Shown here piece after piece: positions 17,873 through 26,539 of a stretch of 34,787 bases of DNA (its first letter is position 1; each line of letters begins with the position of its first letter). This DNA comes from Syntrophomonadaceae bacterium (GTDB lineage: Bacteria > Bacillota > Dethiobacteria > DTU022 > UBA8154), in the NCBI GenBank assembly GCA_007131175.1, contig SLRC01000003.1, positions 1-34,787 on the forward strand. The letters are read 5' to 3'. Both the position numbers and the translations under genes were made by a program. The notes below the pieces were generated by a model. That model had not been told where the DNA came from and did no database searches. It saw only the letters and a program-made list of their open reading frames with translations.

Positions 17873-18769
17873 ATGAATGATGTGATGTCAAAATTGATTG
17901 GCAAGGCGGAGATACTGATTGAAGCTTTGCCTTATATCCGTAACTTTGCTGGAAAGACCTTTGTAATCAAATACGGAGGACAGGCGATGGTCAGCCATGA
18001 GTTAAAAAATGCGGTGGCCCAGGATATAGTTCTCCTTAAATACATAGGCATAAATCCCATTGTTGTACATGGCGGGGGCAAGGAGATTACTGCCCTAATG
18101 GAGAAATTGGGTAAAGAAACAAATTTTGTGGACGGTTTACGTGTTACGGACAGGGAGACCATGGAGATGGTGGAAATGGTCCTCGTGGGGAAGGTAAGTA
18201 AAGAGATCGTAACACTGCTTAACAGGCATGGCGGCAAGGCAGTTGGTTTAAGCGGTAAAGACAGCAATCTACTCATAGCGGAAAAACGTTCTCCAACAAA
18301 TGTAAATGTTGATGGAATAAAAAAAGAGGTGGACCTGGGTTTTGTGGGTGATATTGTCTCCGTGAATCCTGCTGTAATTTACACACTGAACCGGCAGAAT
18401 TATATCCCCGTAATCTCATCCATTGGTGTAAATACTGAGGGGCAGGGCCTGAATATTAATGCCGATCATGTGGCCGGGGAACTTGCTGCAGCGCTCACTG
18501 CAGAAAAGCTCATTGTGCTTACGGATGTGGAGGGGATCCTAACAAAATCCGGGGATCCCACATCCCTTATTTCATCACTGCATCGTCAAAAGGCGCGGGA
18601 GATGATTATTACCGGAGAAATTTCCAAAGGGATGATCCCCAAGGTTGAAGCCTGTGTACATGCTTTGAATAATAATGTGCAGCGTACCCATATTATTGAT
18701 GGACGAATCAGTCATTCACTGCTCCTGGAAATATTTACTGACCAAGGCATTGGAACCATGGTAATATAA
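17873..18769 (+). CDS. argB: Acetylglutamate kinase
   Basis: Phosphorylates N-acetylglutamate with ATP, second step of arginine synthesis. Amino-acid kinase signatures are FVIKYGGQAMV near residue 27, NPIVVHGGGKEI near 62, GLSGKDSNLL near 128, GQGLNINADHVAGELAAAL near 190 and ISKGMIPKVEACVHAL near 250. The product is 298 residues. The helical N-terminal extension ahead of the first strand is the kind found in arginine-inhibited kinases, which suits a cyclic pathway; feedback control is inferred, not shown. ATG 17873 follows a GGAAGGGGAAATAGGA stretch; ATG 17885 is an alternative. An upstream in-frame TTG at 17837 lacks support. Confidence 0.95.
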   Translation: MNDVMSKLIGKAEILIEALPYIRNFAGKTFVIKYGGQAMVSHELKNAVAQDIVLLKYIGINPIVVHGGGKEITALMEKLGKETNFVDGLRVTDRETMEMVEMVLVGKVSKEIVTLLNRHGGKAVGLSGKDSNLLIAEKRSPTNVNVDGIKKEVDLGFVGDIVSVNPAVIYTLNRQNYIPVISSIGVNTEGQGLNINADHVAGELAAALTAEKLIVLTDVEGILTKSGDPTSLISSLHRQKAREMIITGEISKGMIPKVEACVHALNNNVQRTHIIDGRISHSLLLEIFTDQGIGTMVI

Positions 18770-18774
18770 GTGCA

Positions 18775-18832
18775 AGAGGCAAGAAGCAAGAAACTAAAGG
18801 CAAGAAGAAGGAAGAAGCAAGAAGCAAAATGC
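18775..18832 (+). repeat. Purine-rich low-complexity repeat between argB and argD
   Basis: GCAAGAAGCAAGAA-type units and AAGGCAAGAAGAAGG variants fill most of the gap between the two genes, ending just before the GGAGG site of argD. Confidence 0.6.
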
Positions 18833-18851
18833 AGTTTTTGGAGGAATAAAA

Positions 18852-20051
18852 ATGATACGGGAAGATGAGGGGAAATACATAATTAATACTTATGGCCGGC
18901 ATGCCGAAACAACACCTTTGCTTGTCCATGGCAGGGGAACCCGGGTTTATGATGACAAGGGCAAGGAATACCTGGATTTTGTAGGAGGACTTGCCGTAAA
19001 TTCCCTCGGACATTGCCACCCTGCCGTTGCTCAGGCTGCAAAGAAGCAACTGGATAAGCTTATTCACACCTCAAATTTGTATTATACCGAGCCACAGGTG
19101 GAGTTGGCTCGCTGCCTGGTGAAAAACACCGGAACCGCCAGGGCTTTTTTCTGTAACAGTGGGGCAGAGGCCAATGAAGCTGCCATAAAAATTGCGCGTA
19201 AATATGCAAAACTGAAATCTGAGGCACAACGTTATGAAATTATTACGGCACACGATTCGTTTCACGGGCGGACCATGGCCACGCTCACTGCCACCGGTCA
19301 GGAAAAATTTCATAAAGGCTATGAGCCTCTCCTTCCCGGATTCCGTTACGCTAAATTTAATGACCTGGATTCCTTCCACGCCCAGGTAGGAGAAGAAACT
19401 TGTGCTGTGATGATTGAACCGGTACAGGGAGAGGGAGGTGTGCATGTTGCACGCCATGATTTCGTCAAGGGTTTGCGACGCCTTTGTGACGAACAGGGTA
19501 TGCTGCTCATTTTCGACGAGGTGCAGTGTGGGCTTGGCAGAACAGGAAAGTTCCTAGCGGCTGAACATTATGGAGTTAAAGCAGATATCGTTACACTGGC
19601 AAAGGCATTGGGCGGTGGATTGCCCATCGGGGCCATGCTCTGCGTGGCAGATGTTGCCGAGACCTTTTCGCCGGGGGACCATGCATCTACTTTCGGAGGC
19701 AATCCGGTAGCCTGTGCTGCAGCTATTGCAGTGCTAACCGAGCTGCTGAAAGAGAATTTTTTATCAGATGCAAAACTTAGAGGAGACTATTTGCGGGAAG
19801 GATTGGCCTCATTGCAGAAGCTTTTCCCCGAAATGATTAAGGAGGTGCGGGGCCTGGGATTGATCCTGGGGGTGGAACTTGAAGGGGACGGCCTGGCAGT
19901 GCAGCGAGGCTGTGCCGAACGGGGGCTGCTCATTAACTGCATTGCCGGACGCATTTTACGTTTTCTGCCCCCGTTGAATGTGGAGCAGTCCGAAATTGAT
20001 AGAGCCCTGGCCATACTGGAAAAAGTGCTTGGGCAGTCTGCTGGTAATTGA
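18852..20051 (+). CDS. argD: Acetylornithine aminotransferase
   Basis: PLP-dependent class III aminotransferase producing N-acetylornithine from the semialdehyde and glutamate. The PLP Lys is in LAKALGGGLPIGAM near residue 250. Other class III signatures are FCNSGAEANEAAIKIARKYA near 100, HDSFHGRTMATLTATGQ near 135, LLIFDEVQCGLGRTGKF near 215 and STFGGNPVACAAA near 280. The 399-residue length is standard. ATG start, with GGAGGAA 7 nt upstream. It is the fourth gene of the arginine operon and, as in many ArgD proteins, may also serve lysine synthesis; nothing here tests that. Confidence 0.96.
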   Translation: MIREDEGKYIINTYGRHAETTPLLVHGRGTRVYDDKGKEYLDFVGGLAVNSLGHCHPAVAQAAKKQLDKLIHTSNLYYTEPQVELARCLVKNTGTARAFFCNSGAEANEAAIKIARKYAKLKSEAQRYEIITAHDSFHGRTMATLTATGQEKFHKGYEPLLPGFRYAKFNDLDSFHAQVGEETCAVMIEPVQGEGGVHVARHDFVKGLRRLCDEQGMLLIFDEVQCGLGRTGKFLAAEHYGVKADIVTLAKALGGGLPIGAMLCVADVAETFSPGDHASTFGGNPVACAAAIAVLTELLKENFLSDAKLRGDYLREGLASLQKLFPEMIKEVRGLGLILGVELEGDGLAVQRGCAERGLLINCIAGRILRFLPPLNVEQSEIDRALAILEKVLGQSAGN

Positions 20052-20153
20052 GGTTAACTAGTTGAAAAGAATCAGTGTTTTTTGCCCTTAAACTATAAAC
20101 GTGATCATATTAAATATTTTATTGCATATTTGGACTAAATTTGGGAGGTGAGG

Positions 20154-21092
20154 ATGATTAAAGAAATGTACGGAAGGCATTTTTTGACGTTGCAGGATTA
20201 CTCGCCTGAGGAAATAATAGCCTTACTTGATTTGGCTGCTGAACTGAAGCGTAAACTGCAGCAAAAAGAACAACATCACCTTTTAGCCGGTAAGACGTTG
20301 GGAATGATTTTTAAAAAGCCGTCAACACGGACAAGAGTATCCTTTGAAGTGGGTATGTGGCAACTGGGGGGGCACTCCCTCTTTTTGAGCAGTCAGGAAT
20401 TGCAAATTGGCCGGGGTGAACCGGTGCGTGATACGGCAGCGGTTTTATCCCGTTACGTTGATGGTATCATGATTCGTACCTTTGCCCACAGTGGTATAGA
20501 GGAGTTGGCCCGTCACGCCACTGTTCCGGTGATAAACGGTCTTACCGACCTTTATCATCCATGTCAGGCCCTGGCGGATCTGCTCACCATAAGGGAGAAA
20601 AAAGGGTCAATCTTGCCCGGGCTAAGTGTTACCTATCTTGGTGATGGCAACAATGTGGCCCACTCCCTGATGTTGGGTTGCACCAAGCTGGGAATACATA
20701 TTACAGTATGTGCACCCAAGGGTTATTGGCCCCTGCCTGAGGTCAGGTCAAAAGCAGAGAAAAATGGTGTTGTCTCGGGTAGTAGTGTAATGATTACGGA
20801 TGATCCCCTGGCAGCTGTTAAGGGAGCCGATGTACTTTACACCGATGCCTGGGCCAGCATGGGTCAGGAGCAGGAAAAGCAAGAGCGCAAAAACATATTT
20901 GCACCGTACCAGATAAACGAAACTTTACTTATGCAGGCGGATCCAAGGGCTATTGTTATGCACTGCCTGCCCGCATATCGTGGCGAAGAGATTACCAATG
21001 ATGTCCTTGAAGGAAATCGTTCTGTTGTGTTAGACCAGGCCGAGAACCGCATGCATGCACAAAAGGCCCTGATGGCCATGCTGATGGGGTAA
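20154..21092 (+). CDS. argF: Ornithine carbamoyltransferase
   Basis: Makes citrulline from ornithine and carbamoyl phosphate. Signatures are KKPSTRTRVSFEVGMWQLGG near residue 52 (carbamoyl-phosphate site), MIRTFAHSGIEELA near 105, HPCQALADLLTI near 133, YLGDGNNVAHSLM near 158 and HCLPAYRGEEI (ornithine loop) near 265. The product is 312 residues. Several starts compete: ATG 20154 follows GGGAGGTG at about 5 nt, GTG 20148 lies within that site, and ATG 20166 would begin MYGRHFLTLQDY, nearer the usual N-terminus. The preceding 100 nt hold no terminator, so it belongs to the arg operon. Confidence 0.96.
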   Translation: MIKEMYGRHFLTLQDYSPEEIIALLDLAAELKRKLQQKEQHHLLAGKTLGMIFKKPSTRTRVSFEVGMWQLGGHSLFLSSQELQIGRGEPVRDTAAVLSRYVDGIMIRTFAHSGIEELARHATVPVINGLTDLYHPCQALADLLTIREKKGSILPGLSVTYLGDGNNVAHSLMLGCTKLGIHITVCAPKGYWPLPEVRSKAEKNGVVSGSSVMITDDPLAAVKGADVLYTDAWASMGQEQEKQERKNIFAPYQINETLLMQADPRAIVMHCLPAYRGEEITNDVLEGNRSVVLDQAENRMHAQKALMAMLMG

Positions 21093-21128
21093 AAGGCAGG
21101 CTACAATCTGGAAAGGATGGTGTAAAGA

Positions 21129-22343
21129 ATGGAAAAAGTAGTGTTGGCCTACTCTGGAGGCCTGGACACTTCAATTATTGTAAAATGGCTTATAGAGGAA
21201 TACGGTTATGAAGTAATTGCTTTTGCTGCCGATGTGGGACAGGGGCACGGCGAACTGGACGGTTTGGAAGAGAAAGCCCTGGCTACGGGAGCGTCAAAAG
21301 TATTCATTATGGACTTACGCAAGGAATTTGTTGATGATTATGCTTTCCCCATGCTTCAGTCTGGAGCCCTTTACGAGGGTAAGTACATGTTGGGAACGGC
21401 TATTGCACGTCCAGTTATTGCCCGGGCCATGGTGCAGATAGCCATGCAGGAAGGGGCAACTGCAGTCGCACACGGATCCACGGGTAAGGGAAACGACCAG
21501 GTACGCTTTGAGTTGACCATAAAAGCCCTGGCACCCCAGTTGAAAATCATTGCCCCCTGGCGTATTTGGAATATCCGTTCACGAACGGATGCCATCGCTT
21601 ATGCCCGGGAACATAAAATTCCAGTTCCCGTGACTGCAGAAAAACCATACAGCATGGACCGGAATATCTGGCATATCAGCTATGAGGGGGGGATTTTGGA
21701 AGATCCGACCAATGAACCGCTTGAGGATATGTTTCTTCTTACCCGTTCGTTTGAGCAGGCCCCTGCTGAACCGGAAGAAGTGGAGATAACTTTTGTAAAA
21801 GGCCGGCCTGTCGCCCTTGATGGCGACCCCATGGGCGGCGTAAAACTGCTGGAAAAGCTTAATACGATGGCGGGACGCCATGGTGTGGGACGGGTGGATA
21901 TTGTGGAAAATCGTCTTGTGGGTATGAAGTCAAGGGGAGTTTATGAAACCCCCGGGGGCACGGTCCTTTATTATGCGCACCGTGAACTGGAGCACCTGAC
22001 CTTGGACCGGGAGTCCATGCACTTTAAAGAGATCATCGGCGCTAAATATGCTGAATTGGTCTATTACGGCCTTTGGTACTCACCCCTGCGCCAGGCTCTC
22101 GATGCTTTTATCAGGGAGACGCAGGAACATGTAACGGGTGAAGTCAAGTTGCGCCTTTATAAGGGGAATATTTCCGTGTTAAGTCGTCGCTCTCCCTCAT
22201 CTCTCTACAGCCCTGAACTGGCCACATTTGAAGAAGATGAACTTTATGATCAGAAAGATGCGGGCGGCTTTATTAACCTCTTCGGACTGCCCCTGCAGGT
22301 GGAAGGCCTGTTGCGGCAAAGATGGAAAAAGGAGGTTGAATAA
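21129..22343 (+). CDS. argG: Argininosuccinate synthase
   Basis: Joins citrulline and aspartate using ATP. The N-terminal PP-loop is [17 protein letters not shown], followed by AFAADVGQG. The signature [15 protein letters not shown] is near residue 115, and the citrulline/aspartate site continues in [15 protein letters not shown] near 175. The C-terminal helices include [17 protein letters not shown]. The product is 404 residues, the usual size. ATG start, preceded by GGAAAGGATGG about 8 nt upstream. It is closely spaced with argF (36 nt) and argH (5 nt). Confidence 0.97.
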   Translation: MEKVVLAYSGGLDTSIIVKWLIEEYGYEVIAFAADVGQGHGELDGLEEKALATGASKVFIMDLRKEFVDDYAFPMLQSGALYEGKYMLGTAIARPVIARAMVQIAMQEGATAVAHGSTGKGNDQVRFELTIKALAPQLKIIAPWRIWNIRSRTDAIAYAREHKIPVPVTAEKPYSMDRNIWHISYEGGILEDPTNEPLEDMFLLTRSFEQAPAEPEEVEITFVKGRPVALDGDPMGGVKLLEKLNTMAGRHGVGRVDIVENRLVGMKSRGVYETPGGTVLYYAHRELEHLTLDRESMHFKEIIGAKYAELVYYGLWYSPLRQALDAFIRETQEHVTGEVKLRLYKGNISVLSRRSPSSLYSPELATFEEDELYDQKDAGGFINLFGLPLQVEGLLRQRWKKEVE

Positions 22344-22348
22344 TAACG

Positions 22349-23824
22349 GTGAAAGACAGTAATACGCCGGCAGAAAGAAGGGATCGGCTGACGGCTGATG
22401 GGGATAAACCATGGGGTGGAAGGTTCGATACAGCAATGGATAAAAAGGCTGAGACCTTTCTTGCATCTTTGCCGTTTGATCAGCGTCTTGCCCAGGAGGA
22501 TGTTCAGGGAAGCATCGCTCACTGCCGTATGCTGGTAAAACAAGGTGTGCTCTCTGTGGATGAGGGAGATAAAATACTGGACGGGCTGGCGGAGATCTCC
22601 ACAGAGCTGGCAGAAGGCATATTTCCTTTTGACACTGCATTTGAAGATATCCATATGAATGTGGAAAAGCGTCTCGTGGAGAAAATTGGGATGGTGGGGG
22701 GAAAACTGCACACAGGGCGCAGTCGCAATGACCAGGTGGCCCTTGATCTGCACCTTTATGTGAAAAAAGAAATAAGGGAAACAGATGTCTTGTTGAAACG
22801 CTTGCAGCAGGTTTTATTGGAACTGGCTAAAGAGCACATGGGGGTAATTATTCCCGGGTATACCCATTTGCAGCGGGCCCAACCGGTACTCTTTTCCCAT
22901 CACCTTTTAGCCTATTATTGGATGCTGCACCGGGATCGGGAAAGGTTTCTCGATGCATACGGACGGACAGACATGATGCCCCTGGGGTCAGGGGCGCTGA
23001 GTGGATCCAGCTTTCCCCTGGATCGGGAAGAAACGGCCCGTTTGCTTAAATTTGCTGCATTATATGAAAACAGTATGGATGCAGTAAGCGACCGTGATTT
23101 TGTTGTAGAATACCTTGGTTGCGCCTCCTTGTTGATGATGCACTTAAGCCGCTTTTGTGAGGAACTTATATTGTGGACTTCTCAGGAGTTTTCTTTTGTG
23201 GAATTGGGCGATGCGTTTACTACTGGAAGCAGCATGATGCCCCAGAAAAAAAACCCCGATATTCCAGAGCTCGTGCGCGGTAAAACGGGGCGTGTCTATG
23301 GGAACCTGCTGGCACTTCTCACCATGCTCAAAGGCCTGCCCCTTTCCTACAACAAGGATATGCAGGAGGATAAGGAGCCACTTTTTGACACCGTGGATAC
23401 GATCAAGAAAATACTTGAGCTGTTTCCCCCCATGTTACAGAGTATGGAGTTAAAAAGCGACAACCTTCAACGGGTGGTGGGGCAGGATTTTTCCACAGTT
23501 ACCGAGCTTGCTGATTTTCTGGCAGCTGGAGGTGTTCCTTTTCGCGATGCCCATGGTATTGTGGGACGTTTGGTCCGTTTTACCCTGGATAAGGGGAAGC
23601 TCCCTTCAGAACTGACCCGCACTGAGCTGGCAAACTTTCATCCTTTGTTGGACAGCGAAAAAACCACGCAACTTTTACTGCCAAAAAATGCTGTGGCATC
23701 GCACCGGACCCGTGGCGGAACAGCACCTTCCGCTGTAAAAGAACAGTTAAACAGGGCTCATCGTTTAGCACGCCGCTTGGACAAGCGAGCTGCAAAGATA
23801 TTCAGTGAAGCATTAGATGAATGA
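22349..23824 (+). CDS. argH: Argininosuccinate lyase
   Basis: Splits argininosuccinate into arginine and fumarate, the last step of the pathway. Fumarase/aspartase-superfamily signatures are HTGRSRNDQVALDLHLY near residue 118, PGYTHLQRAQPVLFSHH near 168 and TGSSMMPQKKNPD near 290. The conserved start of the family (WGGRF) appears only at residue 24, so this protein has a charged N-terminal extension of about 20 residues. An ATG at 22438 would remove WGGRF, so the GTG is kept. AAGGAGG lies 12 nt upstream, inside the end of argG, consistent with coupled translation. The product is 491 residues. It closes the operon, with no clear terminator after it. Confidence 0.95.
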   Translation: MKDSNTPAERRDRLTADGDKPWGGRFDTAMDKKAETFLASLPFDQRLAQEDVQGSIAHCRMLVKQGVLSVDEGDKILDGLAEISTELAEGIFPFDTAFEDIHMNVEKRLVEKIGMVGGKLHTGRSRNDQVALDLHLYVKKEIRETDVLLKRLQQVLLELAKEHMGVIIPGYTHLQRAQPVLFSHHLLAYYWMLHRDRERFLDAYGRTDMMPLGSGALSGSSFPLDREETARLLKFAALYENSMDAVSDRDFVVEYLGCASLLMMHLSRFCEELILWTSQEFSFVELGDAFTTGSSMMPQKKNPDIPELVRGKTGRVYGNLLALLTMLKGLPLSYNKDMQEDKEPLFDTVDTIKKILELFPPMLQSMELKSDNLQRVVGQDFSTVTELADFLAAGGVPFRDAHGIVGRLVRFTLDKGKLPSELTRTELANFHPLLDSEKTTQLLLPKNAVASHRTRGGTAPSAVKEQLNRAHRLARRLDKRAAKIFSEALDE

Positions 23825-23906
23825 AAAGGCACTCAGGGATGGTGTATCTTTAAAAGGCGGATGTGGGAGCGCTAGGAACTATTTACCAATTTTTTTAAGT
23901 AGTCAA

Positions 23907-23930
23907 TCCTGACTTCTGACCTCTGCTTTT
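23907..23930 (-). repeat. Dispersed intergenic repeat R1, copy c (reverse)
   Basis: Read on the minus strand it is AAAAGCAGAGGTCAGAAGTC followed by AGGA, closely matching AAAAAGCAGAGGTAAGAGGT at 25447. Confidence 0.6.
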
Positions 23931-23993
23931 TGCCTGACAGCCTAGATAGGGCACCGTGCATGCGAGGCGACATTGCTCAGACAGTTATTTTCA

Positions 23994-24100
23994 GGGCAGA
24001 AGTCAGAGTGCCAACGAGCCAGCTAAAGAAGTATATCAGAAGTTATTTTTTAGATGTTCTTCCCGGCACACTTATTTCTGACCTCTGACCTCTGCATGGC
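23994..24100. repeat. Inverted pair of R1 repeats (MITE-like) before cobA
   Basis: The left arm GCAGAAGTCAGAGTGCC (from 23997) and the right arm, GGCACACTT with TCTGACCTCTGACCTCTGC, face each other about 60 nt apart and could pair in GCAGAAGTCAGA/TCTGACCTCTGC with one mismatch. The right arm read in reverse ends TGTGCCGGGA, as in the copy at 9471-9528. With the copy at 23907 this fills most of the 310-nt gap between argH and cobA; nothing else is seen there. Confidence 0.6.
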
Positions 24101-24134
24101 AATAAACACATGGGAAAGGAATGACTGCATCTTT

Positions 24135-24662
24135 ATGGAAAAGAAAAAAGGGCTGGTGCTGGTTTATACGGGGGAAGGAAAAGGTAAAACAACAGCGGCT
24201 TTGGGATTGGCGCTGCGAGCCATTGGCCATGGTGCCAAAGTATTTATGGTTCAATTTAAGAAAGGCGATCCCAGTTATGGTGAAATACAGGCAATACGCA
24301 AGTATCTGCCCACTTTCTCCGTTTTCCAGGCCGGTAAAAACCGCATGTGTGAAGGAAAACTCAAGGAAGACGATGTAACTGTTACGTTGGATGGTTTTAC
24401 AGTTGCGAGAGAAGCACTTATCAGTGGAAAATATGACTTATGTATTTTTGATGAAATAAATGTTGTCATGGATTACGGTTTGCTTCCTGTTACCGCTGTT
24501 CTGAAAATGCTGGAAGAGAGGCCTCCTCATGTTGATATAGTCATCACCGGTCGCAATGCCCCGCCTGAAATTTTAGAGCAGGCCGACATGGTAAGTGAGG
24601 TGCGGGAGATTAAACACCATTTCAAATCGGGGATTAAGGCAAGAGTGGGAATGGAATTTTAG
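24135..24662 (+). CDS. cobA: Cob(I)alamin adenosyltransferase, CobA/BtuR type
   Basis: Adenosylates cob(I)alamin or cob(I)yrinic acid a,c-diamide with ATP. The P-loop GEGKGKTTAALGLALRAIGHG is at the N-terminus, followed by VFMVQFKKGDPSYGE. YDLCIFDEINVVMDYGLL near residue 115 and VDIVITGRNAPPEILEQADMVSEV near 135 match the family, ending with the usual KHHFKSGIKARVGMEF. ATG 24135 gives 175 residues, the normal length. ATG 24096 would lie at the edge of a repeat and is less likely. GGAAAGGA is about 14 nt upstream, so the ribosome site is loose. Its position just ahead of a regulator and corrinoid carrier genes suggests corrinoid supply or repair for that cluster. Confidence 0.93.
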   Translation: MEKKKGLVLVYTGEGKGKTTAALGLALRAIGHGAKVFMVQFKKGDPSYGEIQAIRKYLPTFSVFQAGKNRMCEGKLKEDDVTVTLDGFTVAREALISGKYDLCIFDEINVVMDYGLLPVTAVLKMLEERPPHVDIVITGRNAPPEILEQADMVSEVREIKHHFKSGIKARVGMEF

Positions 24663-24679
24663 AAGGGGGTGTTTGAGGT

Positions 24680-25447
24680 ATGCTGGGTAATCGTATCAGG
24701 ACCTTTCGCCGTGAAAGGGGTCTTACCCTGGGGCAACTTGCTGACAAATCAGGTATTTCAGCCTCTTACCTCAGCACCATAGAAAGGGGCTTAAAGAAAC
24801 CCTCCATACCCTCCCTGAAGCAGATCAGCGAAGCTTTACATGTTTCACCTGCTCTGCTGGTCCATTCGGAGGAGGAAAAGTTTACGGGGGAAAAGCTGCG
24901 CTTGCTGCGGGAGGGAAGGGGCCTTAACAGAGAAGAACTGGCTGAAATTAGCGATCTGCCCCTTTCCCAAATCGAAAAATTTGAAAATGGAGATGCAGTT
25001 CCCGATTACGAGCAACTGGATATGCTTGCCGGAGCCCTGAACCTGACAATCGGTTGTTTTGTTGAGGAAAACTATTATAAAACAAATATTGGATCCCGGC
25101 TGAAACAAATACGTGAATCCAAAGAATTAAGCATAGCCTCCCTTGCTGCCAAGGCAGAAGTTTCACCAGGGCTGATCAGCCAGATTGAGGGTAATTATAC
25201 CATTCCATCACTGGATACACTGGAAAAGTTTGCAGATGTCATGGAGATCACACTTCATTATTTTTTACTTGAAAGCAAGGATGTGGAAAGCCTCCTTTCA
25301 TCCCTGGGGCCCGATTTGCTGGAATTATTGTCAGATCATAAGGTGCAAGCAGTTCTCCATTCAATTAAAGATTTTGATTCAGCTGAACTGCGTTATATCC
25401 TCAATTACCTGCAATTTTTTAAGAGAAACCGCAAGATTCTGTCCTGA
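24680..25447 (+). CDS. Transcriptional regulator with three tandem XRE-type helix-turn-helix domains
   Basis: Cytoplasmic DNA-binding protein, 255 residues, with three HTH_XRE repeats. The first is at about residues 4-60 (RIRTFRRERGLTLGQLADKS, YLSTIERGLKKPSIPSL), the second at 71-125 (LRLLREGRGLNREELAEISD, IEKFENGDAVPDYEQL) and the third at 138-192 (RLKQIRESKELSIASLAAKA, LISQIEGNYTIPSLDTL). The middle copy is the most divergent. The last 55 residues are helical, without a recognised ligand-binding cupin. ATG start, with GAAGGGGGTG upstream, 17 nt after cobA, so probably co-transcribed with it. It lies directly ahead of the corrinoid cluster, whose likely regulator it is by position only. Confidence 0.88.
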   Translation: MLGNRIRTFRRERGLTLGQLADKSGISASYLSTIERGLKKPSIPSLKQISEALHVSPALLVHSEEEKFTGEKLRLLREGRGLNREELAEISDLPLSQIEKFENGDAVPDYEQLDMLAGALNLTIGCFVEENYYKTNIGSRLKQIRESKELSIASLAAKAEVSPGLISQIEGNYTIPSLDTLEKFADVMEITLHYFLLESKDVESLLSSLGPDLLELLSDHKVQAVLHSIKDFDSAELRYILNYLQFFKRNRKILS

Positions 25448-25483
25448 AAAAGCAGAGGTAAGAGGTCAGAAACCAGTGAGCCG
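25447..25483 (+). repeat. Dispersed intergenic repeat R1, copy f
   Basis: AAAAAGCAGAGGTAAGAGGT followed by CAGAAACCAGTGAGCCGG. It combines features of the copies at 23907 and 9471 and lies 46 nt before the second R2 copy. Confidence 0.6.
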
Positions 25484-25529
25484 GAAAAGAGATAAAACCT
25501 GTTAAACCCTCTATGCCAGCATAATCCGG

Positions 25530-25582
25530 GCATTTTCATCCTTCTGATGGTGCCGGCACCGCAGGGGCCGGCATGGCCGTCT
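25530..25582 (-). repeat. Dispersed intergenic repeat R2, copy B (reverse)
   Basis: The reverse complement starts AGACGGCCA, contains GTGCCGGCACCA and ends GATGAAAATGC, matching 9394-9446. The 243-nt gap between the regulator and the first corrinoid gene holds these two repeats and a promoter. Confidence 0.7.
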
Positions 25583-25641
25583 GTCCTGTCCTGAAAAAAG
25601 GTAGCCTTGTCCCCTTTTGGAAAAGAATATTAAAATCCTTA

Positions 25642-25671
25642 TTGCTAAAAGACCTTTTTTAAGTTTATAAT
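25642..25671 (+). promoter_or_regulatory. Probable sigma-A promoter of the first corrinoid protein gene
   Basis: TTGCTA and a perfect TATAAT are separated by 18 nt. Transcription would begin near 25678, before both candidate starts of the downstream gene. Confidence 0.55.
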
Positions 25672-25750
25672 AGAAATTATAATCGGAATAATGCTAAAAG
25701 TCGAAAATATATTTATTTATATTAATGGTATTAGGGCAGGTGGTCTTCCT

Positions 25751-26455
25751 TTGCAGGGGCGTGAAAAAGAATTACTGTCACAATTGAAAGAGGGAGTTAT
25801 AGCCTGCGATGAGGAGGCAGTTGTGGCGCTGTCACATGCCGTAATTAGAGAAGGCTTTGATGCTCTCAGAGCAATATTTGAAGGCTTGGTACCGGGAATG
25901 GAGCATGTGGGCAATCTTTATGAACAACAGGAATATTTTATACCCGAGTTACTCATGGCCACAGAGGCTATGTACGCGGGACTGAATATTTTAAGGCCCC
26001 ATGTTGCCAGGGTTGATTTTGGCGTGGCAGGGGCAGTAGTTATGGGTGTAGTGCATGGGGATGTGCATGATATTGGAAAAAACATTGTGAAAGTAATGTT
26101 CGAGGTTGCCGGCTTTGAAGTCCATGATCTGGGAAGGGATGTTCCCCTGGAAAAATTCGTTGACGAGCAGCTGCATTGTGATGCGGAGCTTGTTTGTTTA
26201 TCCGCCATGATGACAACCACTATGGTGGGAATGCGGAATGTTATCCGGCGCATTAAGGAAAAAAATCCCGAAGCCAAGATTATGGTAGGTGGCGCTCCTG
26301 TTACCCTTGATATAGCTGACAGATACGGTGCTGACTGCTTTGCTGAAAATGCAGGCAATGCTCTAAAGGATGCTATTCGTATGTTTAGCATGCTCCGCCA
26401 GTTACGCCAGCAGGCAATGGATGCGGAAACGGAAGCAGAAAGAGGAAAAAGGTGA
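25751..26455 (+). CDS. Corrinoid (B12-binding) methyl carrier protein 1
   Basis: Cytoplasmic methyl carrier of the MtaC/MtbC/MttC type, cycling between Co(I) and methyl-Co(III). A helical cap domain (about residues 5-85, with GLVPGMEHVGNLYEQQEYFI) precedes a Rossmann B12 domain. The lower-ligand motif is GDVHDIGKNIV (D-x-H-x-x-G), and the tail-binding segments are CLSAMMTTTMVGM and IMVGGAPVT. TTG 25751 (preceded by AGGTGG) makes the N-terminus align residue for residue with the second corrinoid protein; an ATG at 25691 is a longer alternative with poor ribosome site. The product is 234 residues, with a charged C-terminal tail absent from the paralog. About 78% of roughly 170 aligned residues are identical between the two (hand count). 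Confidence 0.93.
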   Translation: MQGREKELLSQLKEGVIACDEEAVVALSHAVIREGFDALRAIFEGLVPGMEHVGNLYEQQEYFIPELLMATEAMYAGLNILRPHVARVDFGVAGAVVMGVVHGDVHDIGKNIVKVMFEVAGFEVHDLGRDVPLEKFVDEQLHCDAELVCLSAMMTTTMVGMRNVIRRIKEKNPEAKIMVGGAPVTLDIADRYGADCFAENAGNALKDAIRMFSMLRQLRQQAMDAETEAERGKR

Positions 26456-26510
26456 AATTAATTTAATGACGAAATATTGTATAAAATTTTAATAGTTATT
26501 TATTTTACAC

Positions 26511-26539
26511 TTGACAATAAATAGTTTGTCTGTTATTCT
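26511..26539 (+). promoter_or_regulatory. Sigma-A promoter for the second corrinoid gene and downstream cluster
   Basis: A perfect TTGACA and TATTCT are separated by exactly 17 nt. Transcription would start near 26546, leaving a leader of about 225 nt before the next gene. Confidence 0.7.

Noticed and set aside
18775-18832. CRISPR-like or tandem repeat array between argB and argD
   Set aside because: The units are short, irregular and purine-only, with no spacers; it is low-complexity sequence.
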